Assembly: GCA_021441665.1 (NCBI GenBank)
Contig: JAGYYN010009292.1
Location: 1 to 25,118, forward strand
Reading direction: 5' to 3'
Source: Euplotes cf. woodruffi 2 WChen-2021
Taxonomy: Eukaryota; Ciliophora; Spirotrichea; Euplotida; Euplotidae
DNA: 25,118 nt
The position numbers and the translations under genes are program-made. Numbering within the stretch: position 1 is the stretch's first letter; each line of letters starts with the position of its first letter. The notes under the pieces were generated by a model. It searched no databases and had not been told where the DNA came from. It was given only the letters and a program-made list of their open reading frames with translations. Of the stretch, positions 1 through 8,968 are shown in pieces.

Positions 1-125
1 TACAAATACTAAATATTGCGATTATAATAAAAATTAAGTTGAAAGAAAAATAATTTTTATGCATAAAATCCTGTTTAAATCATATAAGCTAACGAACTTG
101 AGCTTTTATAATTAATTAATAAAAT

Positions 126-743
126 ATGAACAAAGCGATTTTTATCATCTGCATTATTTTGATGGCGACTGTAGTCGATTTTGCGCACTCTGCTGCGCCC
201 AGCACAGCAAAAGGCGCTGCAGGGAAAACAGCGAAGGCAGGCGGATCTACAAACATAGTCGATAAAGCTATCGACTCTGCTATGGATAGCGACTTCATGA
301 ATTTCTTCAAAGGCTTTACGAGAGGCCTAAGTCCGAAGTCGTACGATGCTGTGAAAGTGTGCTTCAAAAAGTCGACTAATAAAGATGTCGCAAAGAAAAT
401 TAAAGATGGAATCGAGTCTTTGAGCTGGAAAAGCATGAAGAACTCTATCGAGACGATTGGTGATATATTAGAAATCACCTTCGGAACATTGAAACAGTGC
501 AAACAAGCTAAAGACACCGCCTCAGACCTTGTCGGCTTGGTTACTAAGTTCGCTACTGGCGTTATGTTTGTTGATGCCGCAGTTAATTTAATATCAAGTC
601 CTATCAAGTTCTCAAGAACTGCTAATCTTATCGTGACTAATTTCAAGCAAGATAAATTTGATGATGCTGGATACACAATGGGTGAGTTTGTTGGAGTTGT
701 GATTGGAAGCAGACCCGCTCCTAAAAGCTATATGACAGCATAA
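126..743 (+). CDS. Secreted protein of unknown function, 205 aa
   Basis: An uninterrupted reading frame starts at ATG 126 and ends at TAA 741-743, with no intron or frameshift. Residues 1-23 form a clear signal peptide: Lys at position 3, a hydrophobic core (IFIICIILMATVV), then an Ala/Ser-rich cleavage zone, so the product should enter the secretory pathway. The mature part opens with an Ala/Gly/Lys-rich stretch, followed by a mainly helical region with two cysteines (in VKVCFKK and LKQCKQ) and two more hydrophobic helices near residues 138-160 and 186-200. The pattern FxxGFxxGLS followed by paired Cys resembles uncharacterised secreted proteins of ciliates, but I cannot name a family. GC content is higher than the flanks. 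It converges on the minus-strand exon ending at 774. Confidence 0.8.
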   Translation: MNKAIFIICIILMATVVDFAHSAAPSTAKGAAGKTAKAGGSTNIVDKAIDSAMDSDFMNFFKGFTRGLSPKSYDAVKVCFKKSTNKDVAKKIKDGIESLSWKSMKNSIETIGDILEITFGTLKQCKQAKDTASDLVGLVTKFATGVMFVDAAVNLISSPIKFSRTANLIVTNFKQDKFDDAGYTMGEFVGVVIGSRPAPKSYMTA

Positions 744-773
744 AATCAACCAGAGACCTCAAAAAATTAAATA

Positions 774-1096
774 CTATTTTCTGAATAACCATTTATTTAA
801 TCTTCTTTTCTTCATTTTTTCTATGAGACTTTTGATAATAAATTTCGGTGAAAATCTGTAATTTTTACTATATATCGTGACATTCACCGATAAATCACCA
901 AAGTATTGCCAAATTTGGATATTTGAACTTTGAGGCTTTAAACTAGTCGTAGTAGTCTTTTCGTAAACTGGTCTGAATCTTTCGATCCCAATTTCGGGTC
1001 GTATTTTTATTCTGAATACTTTATGCTTGAAAGTGCTTGATTTAGATAGAATCAAGTGCCAGTCAAATCTAAGTGAATTTCCATATTTTTCTTCAA
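774..1096 (-). CDS. Terminal exon of an unidentified gene (possible C2-like domain)
   Basis: This minus-strand open stretch of about 107 codons follows a splice-acceptor-like TTATAG at 1097-1102 and ends at TAG 774-776. It reads like real protein (FDWHLILSKSS, then FRPVYEKTT, then SLKP and IQIWQYFGDL) and has a basic C-terminus. The order LSKS...PVY...SLKP faintly recalls copine-type C2 domains; that is a guess from motif order only. The stop is preceded by AAA, giving AAA-TAG, a frameshift context in this genome; a shift would add only two codons before TAA. I could not find a convincing upstream exon in the AT-rich DNA to 1456, so this may be a partial gene or a remnant. Confidence 0.4.
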
Positions 1097-1456
1097 CTAT
1101 AATTTACAATAAAAAAAACAAACAAACAAATCGTAAATTTATAAATAAATATTTTTAAATAATAAAATTTTAATGAATTATTTGCCAAAAAAGACTAATT
1201 TTTTATAAAAAAATTTGAAATAAATTCATGAGTGAGCTGTGGGCTACATCAACTCCAAATATTTAAATTTTATAAATTTATCAACAGTGTAGTTAAATAT
1301 TCACTTTTCTCACATAAGTAATCAATATTGAAATTTTTTGATTGTTTAAAACCGAAAAATACACACGATTCCAATTTTGAATTAAATATTCGCTAAAAAA
1401 TTTAATCTTTTCAAAATAAAAAACAATGATCTTTGAGTAATTTTTCAAAACAAAAA
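1097..1456. other. AT-rich non-coding stretch
   Basis: No convincing coding potential on either strand under the euplotid code. It separates the 774-1096 exon from the 3' end of the RCC1 gene. The decamer at 1326-1335 (TATTGAAATT) fits the consensus HATTGAAaHH described for Euplotes crassus chromosome-breakage sites, but such a motif is easy to meet by chance in AT-rich DNA. Confidence 0.5.
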
Positions 1457-4234
1457 TTAGATACTATCCGCAACAATTTTGTTTTGCGAAAGGAAGTCTT
1501 TATACCTGATCAGCGTCGTCGTATGTTTGTCTTCTTTCTGCTGTTGGGCTTCACCTCAGTCAATTTTGCTTTTACAGCTCACTGTGGGTTAGAATACAAT
1601 ACGCTTACATTTCGACACCAGTTGACTCTTGCTGCTGGCAATTTCACTTAGCATTTTCGATCGTGATTTATGATCGAAATTTTTGATGTTTAACTTATTC
1701 ATTACATTTTCTTTATTATGCTCTCATGCCGCAGCTATTTAGTATATTTCAAAACTCGATTTATAAAAGCAAAATTTAATATGGCCAAAATAAATGTGTT
1801 TACCTTTGCCTGACGACTTCTTGCCGTCGATTATAGTATTTTTATAAACATCGAAGACTCATACTTTGTTATCGAAAACAATATTGTTTTTAGGTTTCGA
1901 TTTGCACTGGTCTTCTTGCGATATCTGAGCCAGCTCGATTGTTTCTATATTCGTTTGTAATATAAATCACCTACCTTTATCTATCTTAGGAACGTATGAT
2001 TCTGTGTGCCTCCTCAGCTTTGAATTGTTACTTAGGCTTGTTAGTTGTGCTCGCTCAGTGATTTGCTTTCTTCATTTTGCTATTTTGATCTACTCGCAAT
2101 GTTAGATCATTTCTCTTGGACTTCTTTTGACTTTTCAGAACTAAATAATTTTTAATAATTTTCGCTGTTTTTTTGTATCAAATATTTTGAGAAAAATTGA
2201 GATTATTGAAGGGGATTATGATTTGATCTGTCAAAATTTATTACGAAGTTGAATAGAACTGGATTAGTGTATCTTATTATTACACAGCTACTGTAGTTTA
2301 TTAATCAAATATAAAAGGAGGTATTCAAATATTAAGTCAAGTATGTAGATTTTTCTTAGATAAATAAAAAATATATTGTTTTGATTAATAAATTTCAGTC
2401 TAAAAATATACTGCATACAGAGAATTCTTCAGGTCCTTAATTTTTTCTTTCAAATCCTCAATAATATTTGTACTTTGAACAGCATCATTCATAAGTTTTC
2501 TGACTTTTACTCAAGCTTCTTTCAAATTAGAGCAGTTGAGCATGCCTAGCAGCTTATCAAGATATTTATCTTCACTCTGGAGTTGTTGAACGACAGTCGA
2601 AGAAGCCTTTTTATGTTTTGCAGATTTGCTACGCTTCGTCGACTTTGCTGAACAACATTTAATCGTTTGATGTGTATTATCGAACTTATGCGTCTTGTTA
2701 AACTCTTTTGCTTTTACGAATTGCACTGCGCTATCAGTGCATTCGTTTATGTAAAGTTCATGTTGTCAGTTACCTTTTGTATATTCATCCATCGTATTGT
2801 CTGTTTTGATATTGACAATATTAATTTTTGAGTATTTTGCATTCTCTATAAAAAATTACACAATAGTCAATAAATTCACGAAGGCTAGGTCTAATGATAA
2901 CTACCTTTACTTTCGCTTGAATATATTGAAGCTTTGCTTTCGATTTTATTTATTTTATCAACAACCGCTTGATTTTTGAATACATTGCTTCCTTTTAGTA
3001 AAATATGAGATCCTCCGCAGTAGACTCCGGTGATGTTATTTTGAAGAAAGTGAGTTAATCAGCTCTGGTTCAGTTTTCGATTCAGAAGTATTGACAAGCC
3101 ACACGTTTTTATTCGAGTCTAAAGCCATCGAATACTCAAATCCAACTGAGCAGTCTGTCACTATCCCATCAATATCGGTAATGCTTTCAGGGAAGCTAAA
3201 AGTTCCAAATGAAGTCTTCCCCCAGACCATAAGACAGCCTTGCGAGCTGATGGCCATTGAATGGGATCCAGCTGAGACTTTTTGAATCTCAATTCCGTCT
3301 AATGATTTTATGATTGAAAACTCAGATGAACACGAGGACTTTCCATTACCGAGTTGGCTCAAGGAGTTGTCACCACAACAGTAGACTTTTCCGTTTTCAG
3401 AGCGTATAAGAGTGAAGTTCATGCCTCATGAAATCTGAGTTGGAACATCTGCGAGCTTGATCTCTTTCGGGTAAAGCTCCACTAAGGAAACAGACTTATT
3501 GCCGAGCTGGCCGTACTCGTCGTTTCCCCACAGAAAAGTCTTAACTGACTTTACCCTCGCACTTTTCGGAGCTTTATCATTCGAAAGTAACCCTGAGGAG
3601 GAAGTTGTGATAATTGCGCCAGTGTGGTCTTTTCCGCATGATACATCGAGGACAACTCAGGTTTCGAGGCAAAAGTACTCAACGAGTTTTGGCGTTGTAT
3701 AGTTTTGTTGTGACCCATGCCCAAGAGCTCCGTCTCTACCATACCCCCATGTGTACAGACTACCACTTTCCACTATTGCAGCAGAGTGATAGTAGCCTCA
3801 AGCAATTTTTGTTGCTTTGTGCGCTTTAAGACCGATAATTAGTGTTGGGCAATTAATATTCGCATCGGACTCGTTTAGTATTCCGAGCTGGCCGAAGTTA
3901 TTACAGCCCATTGCATATACATACCCGTTGTGTTCCAGAAGCAAGCTATGATTGAGTCCTCATGCTATTTTTTAATTAGCCTTCAAAGGTATTTACTACT
4001 AAGATTCACTTACCGATTTCAGAGATTTTAATATTAAAAGAGCACGATTTTGGATGGCTTATAAATGAAGTCTCCTGATTTAAAAGTTGAGATATTCCTA
4101 GCTGGCCGCGAGAATTATTTCCCCATGCAAAGACCTGTGTGTACTCTGAAATAAAGTTCTTCCTGTATTAATAAATATTAAGTTTTGACGATTAAAAATA
4201 ATAGATTAAGATTGAGATATTACAGACTACTCAT
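1457..4234 (-). CDS. RCC1-repeat (beta-propeller) protein with long C-terminal extension
   Basis: Exons on the minus strand: 4234-4224, 4162-4014, 3964-2905, 2845-2419, 2140-1975, 1944-1804, 1734-1609 and 1581-1457, giving 733 aa with TAA at 1457-1459. Residues 1 to about 390 hold some seven RCC1 blades, for example VFAWGNNSRGQLG, IACGLNHSLLL, LYTWGYGRDGALGHG, FLWGNDEYGQLG, ISCGMNFTLI and VYCGGSHILL. RCC1 propellers serve as GTPase exchange factors or as protein-binding scaffolds; which applies here is unknown. Three blade cysteines are TGA (3960-3962, 3798-3800, 3426-3428). A +1 shift at AAA-TAA 3036-3041 is needed to reach the last blade; AAA-TAG 2080-2085 and AAG-TAA 2028-2033 lie in the tail. 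The tail is Lys/Ser-rich with a heptad-like segment (IIEDLKEKIKDLKNSL). Exon lengths minus three skipped bases sum to exactly 734 codons. Alternatively the protein ends at TAG 2400-2402 and the 2140-1457 exons form another gene. Confidence 0.85.
2028..2033 (-). other. +1 frameshift site AAG-TAA (RCC1 gene tail)
   Basis: TTNKPK is followed by AAG-TAA; the +1 frame gives NNSKLRRHTESYVPK and leads in phase into the next intron (1945-1974). AAG precedes the stop instead of the usual AAA. Confidence 0.65.
2080..2085 (-). other. +1 frameshift site AAA-TAG (RCC1 gene tail)
   Basis: The reading SNIASRSK meets TAG after AAA; the +1 frame continues SKMKKANHC. Protein-like composition continues on both sides, and the exon phase downstream requires it. 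Confidence 0.65.
2141..2418 (-). other. Long AT-rich intron (278 nt) in the RCC1 gene
   Basis: Starts GTATGC, ends TTTAG, and joins KNSL to SEKSKEVQEK in phase, continuing a heptad-like pattern. It is several times longer than the other introns of this gene. It could be an intron carrying germline-limited DNA, or an intergenic gap if the gene really stops at 2400. Confidence 0.5.
3036..3041 (-). other. Programmed +1 frameshift site AAA-TAA (RCC1 gene)
   Basis: Frame zero stops here after ...NSLSSK. Skipping the T of TAA resumes as NITGVYCGGSHILL, an RCC1 blade core. This is the best-supported shift in the window, because known family residues lie on both sides. Confidence 0.9.
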
Positions 4235-4892
4235 TGACGTTATTGTTTTATTTTTCTTGTCGCGTTCTTCACTTTGACAGTTGTTCCTAGTTAAAATTTA
4301 GCCATCCTGTGGTCTTTTTTGTTTTATTGGTAATTATGATAATTAGTAATAAATACAGATACAAGATTCCACCTTTCGGAAGGCAAAATACATATTGTAT
4401 TTAGTAAGGAAAATAACAATATTTAAAATAGAATTTCGTTATTTGAGAGATATAAAAATACATAACTGAGGCAAACTAGTAATACTAATAAGCGATCACA
4501 AAGAGAAACCATAAAATTCATTCGATCATCTAAAAAAATAAGACCAAAAGCATGGACGTATATTACGGTCTATATACTAATTAACACAAAAAATTGAACA
4601 CCAAAACGACTATATAAAAACACTAAATCTAAAGCCATATTTTGCATTTTTAGTGATATTTTTACGATAAAAATACAATAAATCCTATCAAAATATATTA
4701 AATTAAGCCTCAAGCTCCTCTTAACCTATTTATTACAATTCTATATATTTTCTAATATACAACCCACATAATCATAATGCAACTAATCCTGCAGTTGTCT
4801 AAATATCCGTGCTGAATCTCACGTCCTAAGCTAAAACCCCCACTCAGCCCCTCCAAATAATCCGTGTTAAACTGAAGCCAGCGATATAATTT
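4235..4892. other. AT-rich upstream region, no gene seen
   Basis: This is the 5' side of the RCC1 gene. Stops are frequent in all frames and no splice-able exon was found. Only the right end (from about 4780) becomes less AT-rich, next to the coding-like block at 4893-5064. Confidence 0.5.
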
Positions 4893-5064
4893 TTATTGTA
4901 AATTATGAGTATCAAAGCCTTCAACAGATCCTGAAAGGTGGATGCCTGCAGCTGTAAGTCCGAGCTTGCGTGGTTTCGATGCCTTTCTGGGCATTCAGTC
5001 AATAACGCCCTGCTGGTAGATGATAAACGACTTTTTAGTCGACAGACTCAGCATTGGTGTGAAC
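4893..5064 (-). CDS. Short coding-like block, unidentified, possible exon
   Basis: A less AT-rich island. On the minus strand a frame opens after an acceptor-like TTGTTAG (ends 5065) and reads FTPMLSLSTKKSF, IIYQQGVIDCMPRK, then KLGLTAAGIHLSGSVEG, ending at TAA 4893-4895. Codon choice (ATC, CAG, AAG, GGC) fits this frame best. The same frame stays open and protein-like for about 45 more codons after the TAA (LYRWLQFNTDYLEGLSGG). Another minus frame and a plus frame are also open here, since only two stop codons exist in this code. No start or family could be assigned. Confidence 0.3.
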
Positions 5065-5816
5065 CTAACAAATTACCAATTTATCACTCAATTTAATTAT
5101 TAACCGTCGATTATCACGGTGTTTTTACTAAATAATTAGCAAATAATCGTATCAGGGAACAGCGGGATTTTATTGGAAAGGAAATAATTTAGTGTAAAGT
5201 TTAATAATGCTGCTGTATTTTTAAACTGGTTGAGAGAGAACTGAGATTGGGAAATGATAGAATTTATCAGGGAAAGGAATAGGAATAGTTCAACTGATTT
5301 TGAGAAATGGTTTTGGTCATAATACCCAAAAATATTGAGATTTAGACGACTAATTGGTTGTGAAAGTTTTTATTGTACTCGTGAAGTCTTTTGATTATTC
5401 AATATGGACTTTTGGTATGTTAAAGTCGTTATAAATCGAGATTTATGTAGTAATTTTTAAGATTTTTTTAAAAGAAAAGTCAAATGAAAATTATTTCATA
5501 TCCTTATTGATATTTATTAAGAAAAAAATTTAATCTCATAATAAAATGCACTATAAATGTTTTTAAATTAAATTTTATGTTTATTTATAAATTAGTTTAT
5601 TTACTTTATGCTACCGCTAATTTTTGTCTTCTTTTATATTAAATTATTTAGAATAAAATAACATCAGTTATATATTCCAAAAATTATGATTTTTTCATAT
5701 TATTTATCCACTCAAGATTCAACATCTCAAATAATGATATTTTTAATAAACTAAAGTCTAAAACTACTATTGATTCTTCCAATTTAAATAGTAATCTGAG
5801 TTTTTAACTACCAAAC
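5065..5816. other. AT-rich non-coding stretch
   Basis: No exon on either strand that I can support. It holds the 3' flank of the 5817-7330 gene and, near 5070-5110, possible splice signals for the block at 4893-5064. Confidence 0.5.
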
Positions 5817-7330
5817 TTACTTTTTATTCTTATGTTTAACATTTACAATCGTCTGTTGGTCTGAAGCATGATTTGGACTGATCTGTTTTATCGCAGACAA
5901 AAACTGATCTTTATATTTGATCTTCTTAATGATCTCTGAGTTTTGGTCGAGATTCATAATCGTCTTCGAAATGCCAATGTCGAAGTCATGATCTCCAATT
6001 GCCTTCATTGCGTTGTCAGAAATGTTATCTTTAAGCAATCTCGGTTTGGCTAACTGGTGCAGTCTTTCCGTGTTAATCTTCATAGTTTTATTTTTAGACT
6101 TCGAAGGCTTATCATATGCTAAAAAATTAAGATTCTACGATTACTTGATCCATTCGTGTTCGCCATCGTCTTTACGTTACTTAATCGAATTGCTATTGTC
6201 GCTGTTCGCGCTGGCATTGTACTTTCGCTCGGTTTTATTCACGCCCATGCGGTTAGAATTTTTATCTGATTCATTTGGCTGACTTCGCTTTTGGATTTTA
6301 GGCAACTTCACCTCTTTTGAATACGAGGACTCTTCTTTTTCAGAATACAATTCTTCTTTTATAATTTCTTGCCGATCTGAAACTGAGTCATTGCTACATT
6401 TTGTATTATAAAAAAGTGAGTTTTTAAGTGGAAAATGCTTACCCTGATTCTGAGTGTTTTTGAGGTTTATCTTTTTCTTTGACTAATGGCTCGACAGAGC
6501 TCGCCTTCTTCGTGCTTTTAATATAATTTTGATTCTTTTTATTCCGCAGCTTTATTTCTTGTTCTTCAGAAATCGATAAAGCTGTGTAATTTGGAATTGT
6601 GCTATTTGCGCTTGTTACTTTGATGCTCGCTGATCGTCCTGTGGTGATGATGCGCTAAATCTTTGTTGAACTAAAAATATTAGCAACTGGATTTGTGGAG
6701 GGCTTACGTGCGAATTGTGATTTGCCTTTAAACCATTTTCTTCTTGGTTCATTATTTCATGCATTATTGAGTCAAACTGAGATTTTCTTGGTTTTGTATT
6801 TTTCCTTGGGGTTTCAGTCAAATCTGTTTTAGACTGATGCTTGTTTATTTTTGGAAGGTTACTTATGCTTTGCATATTTGTGGTTTAGCGTCATGAATGA
6901 AGGCTGTCGAGAGCAGAAATATATCCTGGTAAATTCCAATCCTTTCATTAAGGGATTCTAGTTTGCGGTAAAGTTCAGATTACGGGTCTTTTTCACGTCT
7001 TAAAATAATTGCATGCCTGACATTTTCATCGAATCTTTCTAATTGCTTGAGCATTTCTTCTTTTTCTTTCTTTTTAGTTTCTTCATCGTAAGAGTGATCG
7101 TTCAGAGTGTTATCTGATACTTGAATTGGTGATTTCTGTTCATTCTGATTTGATAGTTTATTCTCAAAAAGATTTAGCACTTGAATACTGTTTCTTCGAT
7201 AGCGTTCTCGCTTCAAATTAATATCATTTTCATTATAGGTAATCTTACTTCCTATATCACGATTACCGATAAATCTTAGAATAATTAGTATTTTAAGCAT
7301 CAAGATTTTAATGTACAAGTTTTGATTCAA
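5817..7330 (-). CDS. Lys/Ser/Asn-rich low-complexity protein with coiled-coil start, 5' end uncertain
   Basis: Read on the minus strand through introns 6958-6996, 6671-6707, 6394-6442 and 6119-6144 to the stop at 5817-5819. The N-terminal part is charged and coil-prone (EETKKKEKEEMLKQLERFDE, then ESLNERIGIYQDIF). The rest is hydrophilic, rich in K, S, N and E, with a His run (LAHHHHRTISEH), and looks intrinsically disordered. Two shifts are needed: AAA-TAG 6602-6607 joins SNKRK to STIPNY, and AAG-TAA 6177-6182 joins SNSIK to NVKTM. The passage near 6868-6880 (GCA-TAA-G-TAA-C) is unresolved. Either two close shifts occur or a second gene starts at ATG 6875. The 5' end is also unresolved; 7330 is only the open-frame limit (it begins with TTG). 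I do not recognise the family. Confidence 0.6.
6177..6182 (-). other. +1 frameshift site AAG-TAA
   Basis: ASANSDNSNSIK meets AAG-TAA; the +1 frame gives NVKTMANTNGS and runs into the 26-nt intron 6119-6144 in the phase that the last exon needs. Confidence 0.7.
6602..6607 (-). other. +1 frameshift site AAA-TAG
   Basis: After the 37-nt intron 6671-6707 the frame reads FNKDLAHHHHRTISEHQSNK and then RK before TAG; skipping one base continues STIPNYTALSISEEQE. Other frames across this exon do not join the upstream exon in phase. Confidence 0.7.
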
Positions 7331-7371
7331 TTAACAATCAAATTCTCCTCAAAAAGTTCTTTAATACAAAC

Positions 7372-7402
7372 CCAACTGCGATTAAATATAAGCAGTAAGA
7401 AT
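7372..7402. repeat. Imperfect direct repeat, copy 1
   Basis: CCAACTGC followed by a variable middle and AGCAGTAAGAAT; the second copy is at 7661-7692. The ends are identical and the middle differs by a few substitutions and one gap. Confidence 0.6.
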
Positions 7403-7647
7403 ATAAATAGCCTCATATCCGGGTTTGTTATCCACCACAAATAATAATTCAAGCTAACGTCCTATTTTAGTATAAATACACTATCTCCATCTCTCACTAG
7501 TATAAAATAAATCCCCATTTAGTCTAAAATTTCCTTTATTCTGATTAAATATCAGCCACTTCAACAAACCACATTCCACCAATGAATTAAATAAAAAATA
7601 AGTAATTTTAGTCTTCACTAATAATTTTCCTTCATAAATCTCTATTT

Positions 7648-7806
7648 TTATCATTTAACACCAACTGCAATCAAACTCACAGCAGTAAGAATGCTGTGTA
7701 ACAAGAGGCTGTATTTAACAGTCAGCGATCCAGCTGAAGTCAGATCAGATTTGTATGAGAATACAGGATCGTTTCCTATCTGCTACTTACCATTATTTAT
7801 TGCCAT
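7648..7806 (-). CDS. Tiny single-pass membrane protein, unidentified
   Basis: Minus-strand ATG at 7806, MAINNG, then either a 15-nt intron (7776-7790, GTAAGT...ATAG) or an in-frame TAG, then NDPVFSYKSDLTSAGSL and a hydrophobic helix (LLLHSILTAVSLIAVGV) ending with TGA (Cys) and TAA 7648-7650. The product is about 48 residues with one C-terminal membrane span. The N-terminal part is polar and fairly GC-rich against its flanks, which supports coding. I do not know the family, and such a short gene could be part of a larger spliced gene. Confidence 0.45.
7661..7692. repeat. Imperfect direct repeat, copy 2
   Basis: Second copy of the roughly 31-bp repeat, about 290 bp from the first. On the minus strand this copy encodes the membrane segment of the tiny ORF 7648-7806. 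Confidence 0.6.
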
Positions 7807-8094
7807 AATGATATAATTATTATATTATCAAAATTGATCATTTATTAGCCAATAAATATTCCAAAGGTAACTATGAGGCTGATGATAGCGATGATCAATC
7901 TCCCACTCGCTATTTAAAATGCCGCTTTTAGTTATAAAATAAATCATTTTGAATAATTTAAACGCAAAAGTAGAAAATTACTTTTTTTCAGATAATTTTT
8001 TCACTTTTTAATGTGACTATATTCCCTTTGACAAAATAAACATTAGATTTATTTTTTAAAAATTAATATTTTTACTTCAGTATTAAAGAAAAAC
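7807..8094. other. Shared upstream region between the 7806 minus ORF and RPS26
   Basis: An AT-rich divergent intergenic stretch of 288 bp; no coding potential seen. It must hold both promoters, or a chromosome break between two nanochromosomes. Confidence 0.5.
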
Positions 8095-8812
8095 ATGCCA
8101 TCGAAGAGAAGAAATAACGGAAGATCGAAGAAGAACAAGGGAAATGCCACTCAGATTAGATGCACTCACTGTGGAAGAGTCACACCAAAGGTACGCCTGC
8201 GTCTGCTATCGAAAGCCACATGCTACCACGCAACTGTCTGTTGCATCAAAGATGGAGGATATTTATATTTTACCATTTTCTTTAATCTACCTGTACTGCG
8301 TTGATTATGCCAATCATAAAGAATCCAAATAACATTAGGATAATTACAAATAATACTAGATAATAAGAAACCCAATAGGATGCTTTAGGCCAAAGGTATT
8401 AATACTTTGCCTAAATGTACTCTATCTTTTGCAAAAGCGAGTTTTTAAGTCATCGATAATCAATTTGTCGATAAAATACTGAGATTGGATAAGCAACCAA
8501 TCCTTCAGTTATTATTTTACCTAACAATGAGGCTGATTTTGCATTTAGGACAAATGAATTAAAAGATTCCAAGCCAGAAACATGGTCGACGCTTCAGGAA
8601 AGAGAGATATTAGAGAAGCCTCAGTGCTAGAAGGAAACACCTTCTACATTCCAAAGGTCTACATGAAGCTGCAATACTGCGTCTCATGCGCCATCCACTC
8701 AAAGATCGTGAGAGTCAGATCAGTTGAAGACAGACTCGTCAGATTCCCACACAAGACAAGAAAGACTCCAGCTGATCTGAAGGATGAGTACAAGGCTGCA
8801 AACATGGCATAA
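8095..8812 (+). CDS. RPS26: 40S ribosomal protein S26 (eS26)
   Basis: Exons 8095-8190 and 8549-8812 (stop TAA 8810-8812) give 119 aa, the usual size for eS26. The protein sits at the mRNA exit side of the small ribosomal subunit and binds zinc. Family hallmarks are visible: the basic start [16 protein letters not shown], the first zinc pair in [12 protein letters not shown], then [19 protein letters not shown], and the second zinc pair in [16 protein letters not shown]. The Cys in DKCIKRF is encoded by TGA (8555-8557), where other eukaryotes usually have Ala, so Cys fits better than Trp. The splice site falls exactly between TPK and DK. Exons are much richer in G+C than the flanks, as expected of a highly expressed gene. 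The intron is unusually long at 358 nt. Confidence 0.97.
8191..8548 (+). other. 358-nt RPS26 intron with two hairpins (possible host of a small RNA)
   Basis: GTACGC...TTTAG. The first 110 nt are not AT-rich, unlike other introns here. Two inverted repeats follow: 8384-8415 (TTTAGG, CAAA and GTATT pairing with AATAC, TTTG and CCTAAA) and 8478-8509 (ACTGA-GATTGG pairing with CCAATC-TCAGT, 8-nt loop). An ACA lies at 8524-8526. Two hairpins plus a trailing ACA recall H/ACA snoRNA layout, and ribosomal-protein introns are common snoRNA hosts, but spacing and boxes are not convincing. Confidence 0.35.
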
Positions 8813-8968
8813 TTACTTTTGTGCTCAAAAAGGTTGATTTGCATTATTTACAGGATTTATTAGTCTCCTGATGACTCGATTTGGATTCAATCGAGACACT
8901 GGATTTGCCCTGCTGCGAAGTCATTCATTTCAATATTGTAATTATTATTGAAGTATTCAAGTTATTTA

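Noticed and set aside
1433-1651. A plus-strand 72-residue open frame
   Set aside because: It overlaps the last RCC1-gene exons on the other strand, has only a TTG start, and shows no family features; the minus-strand reading with a 27-nt intron (1582-1608) is far better.
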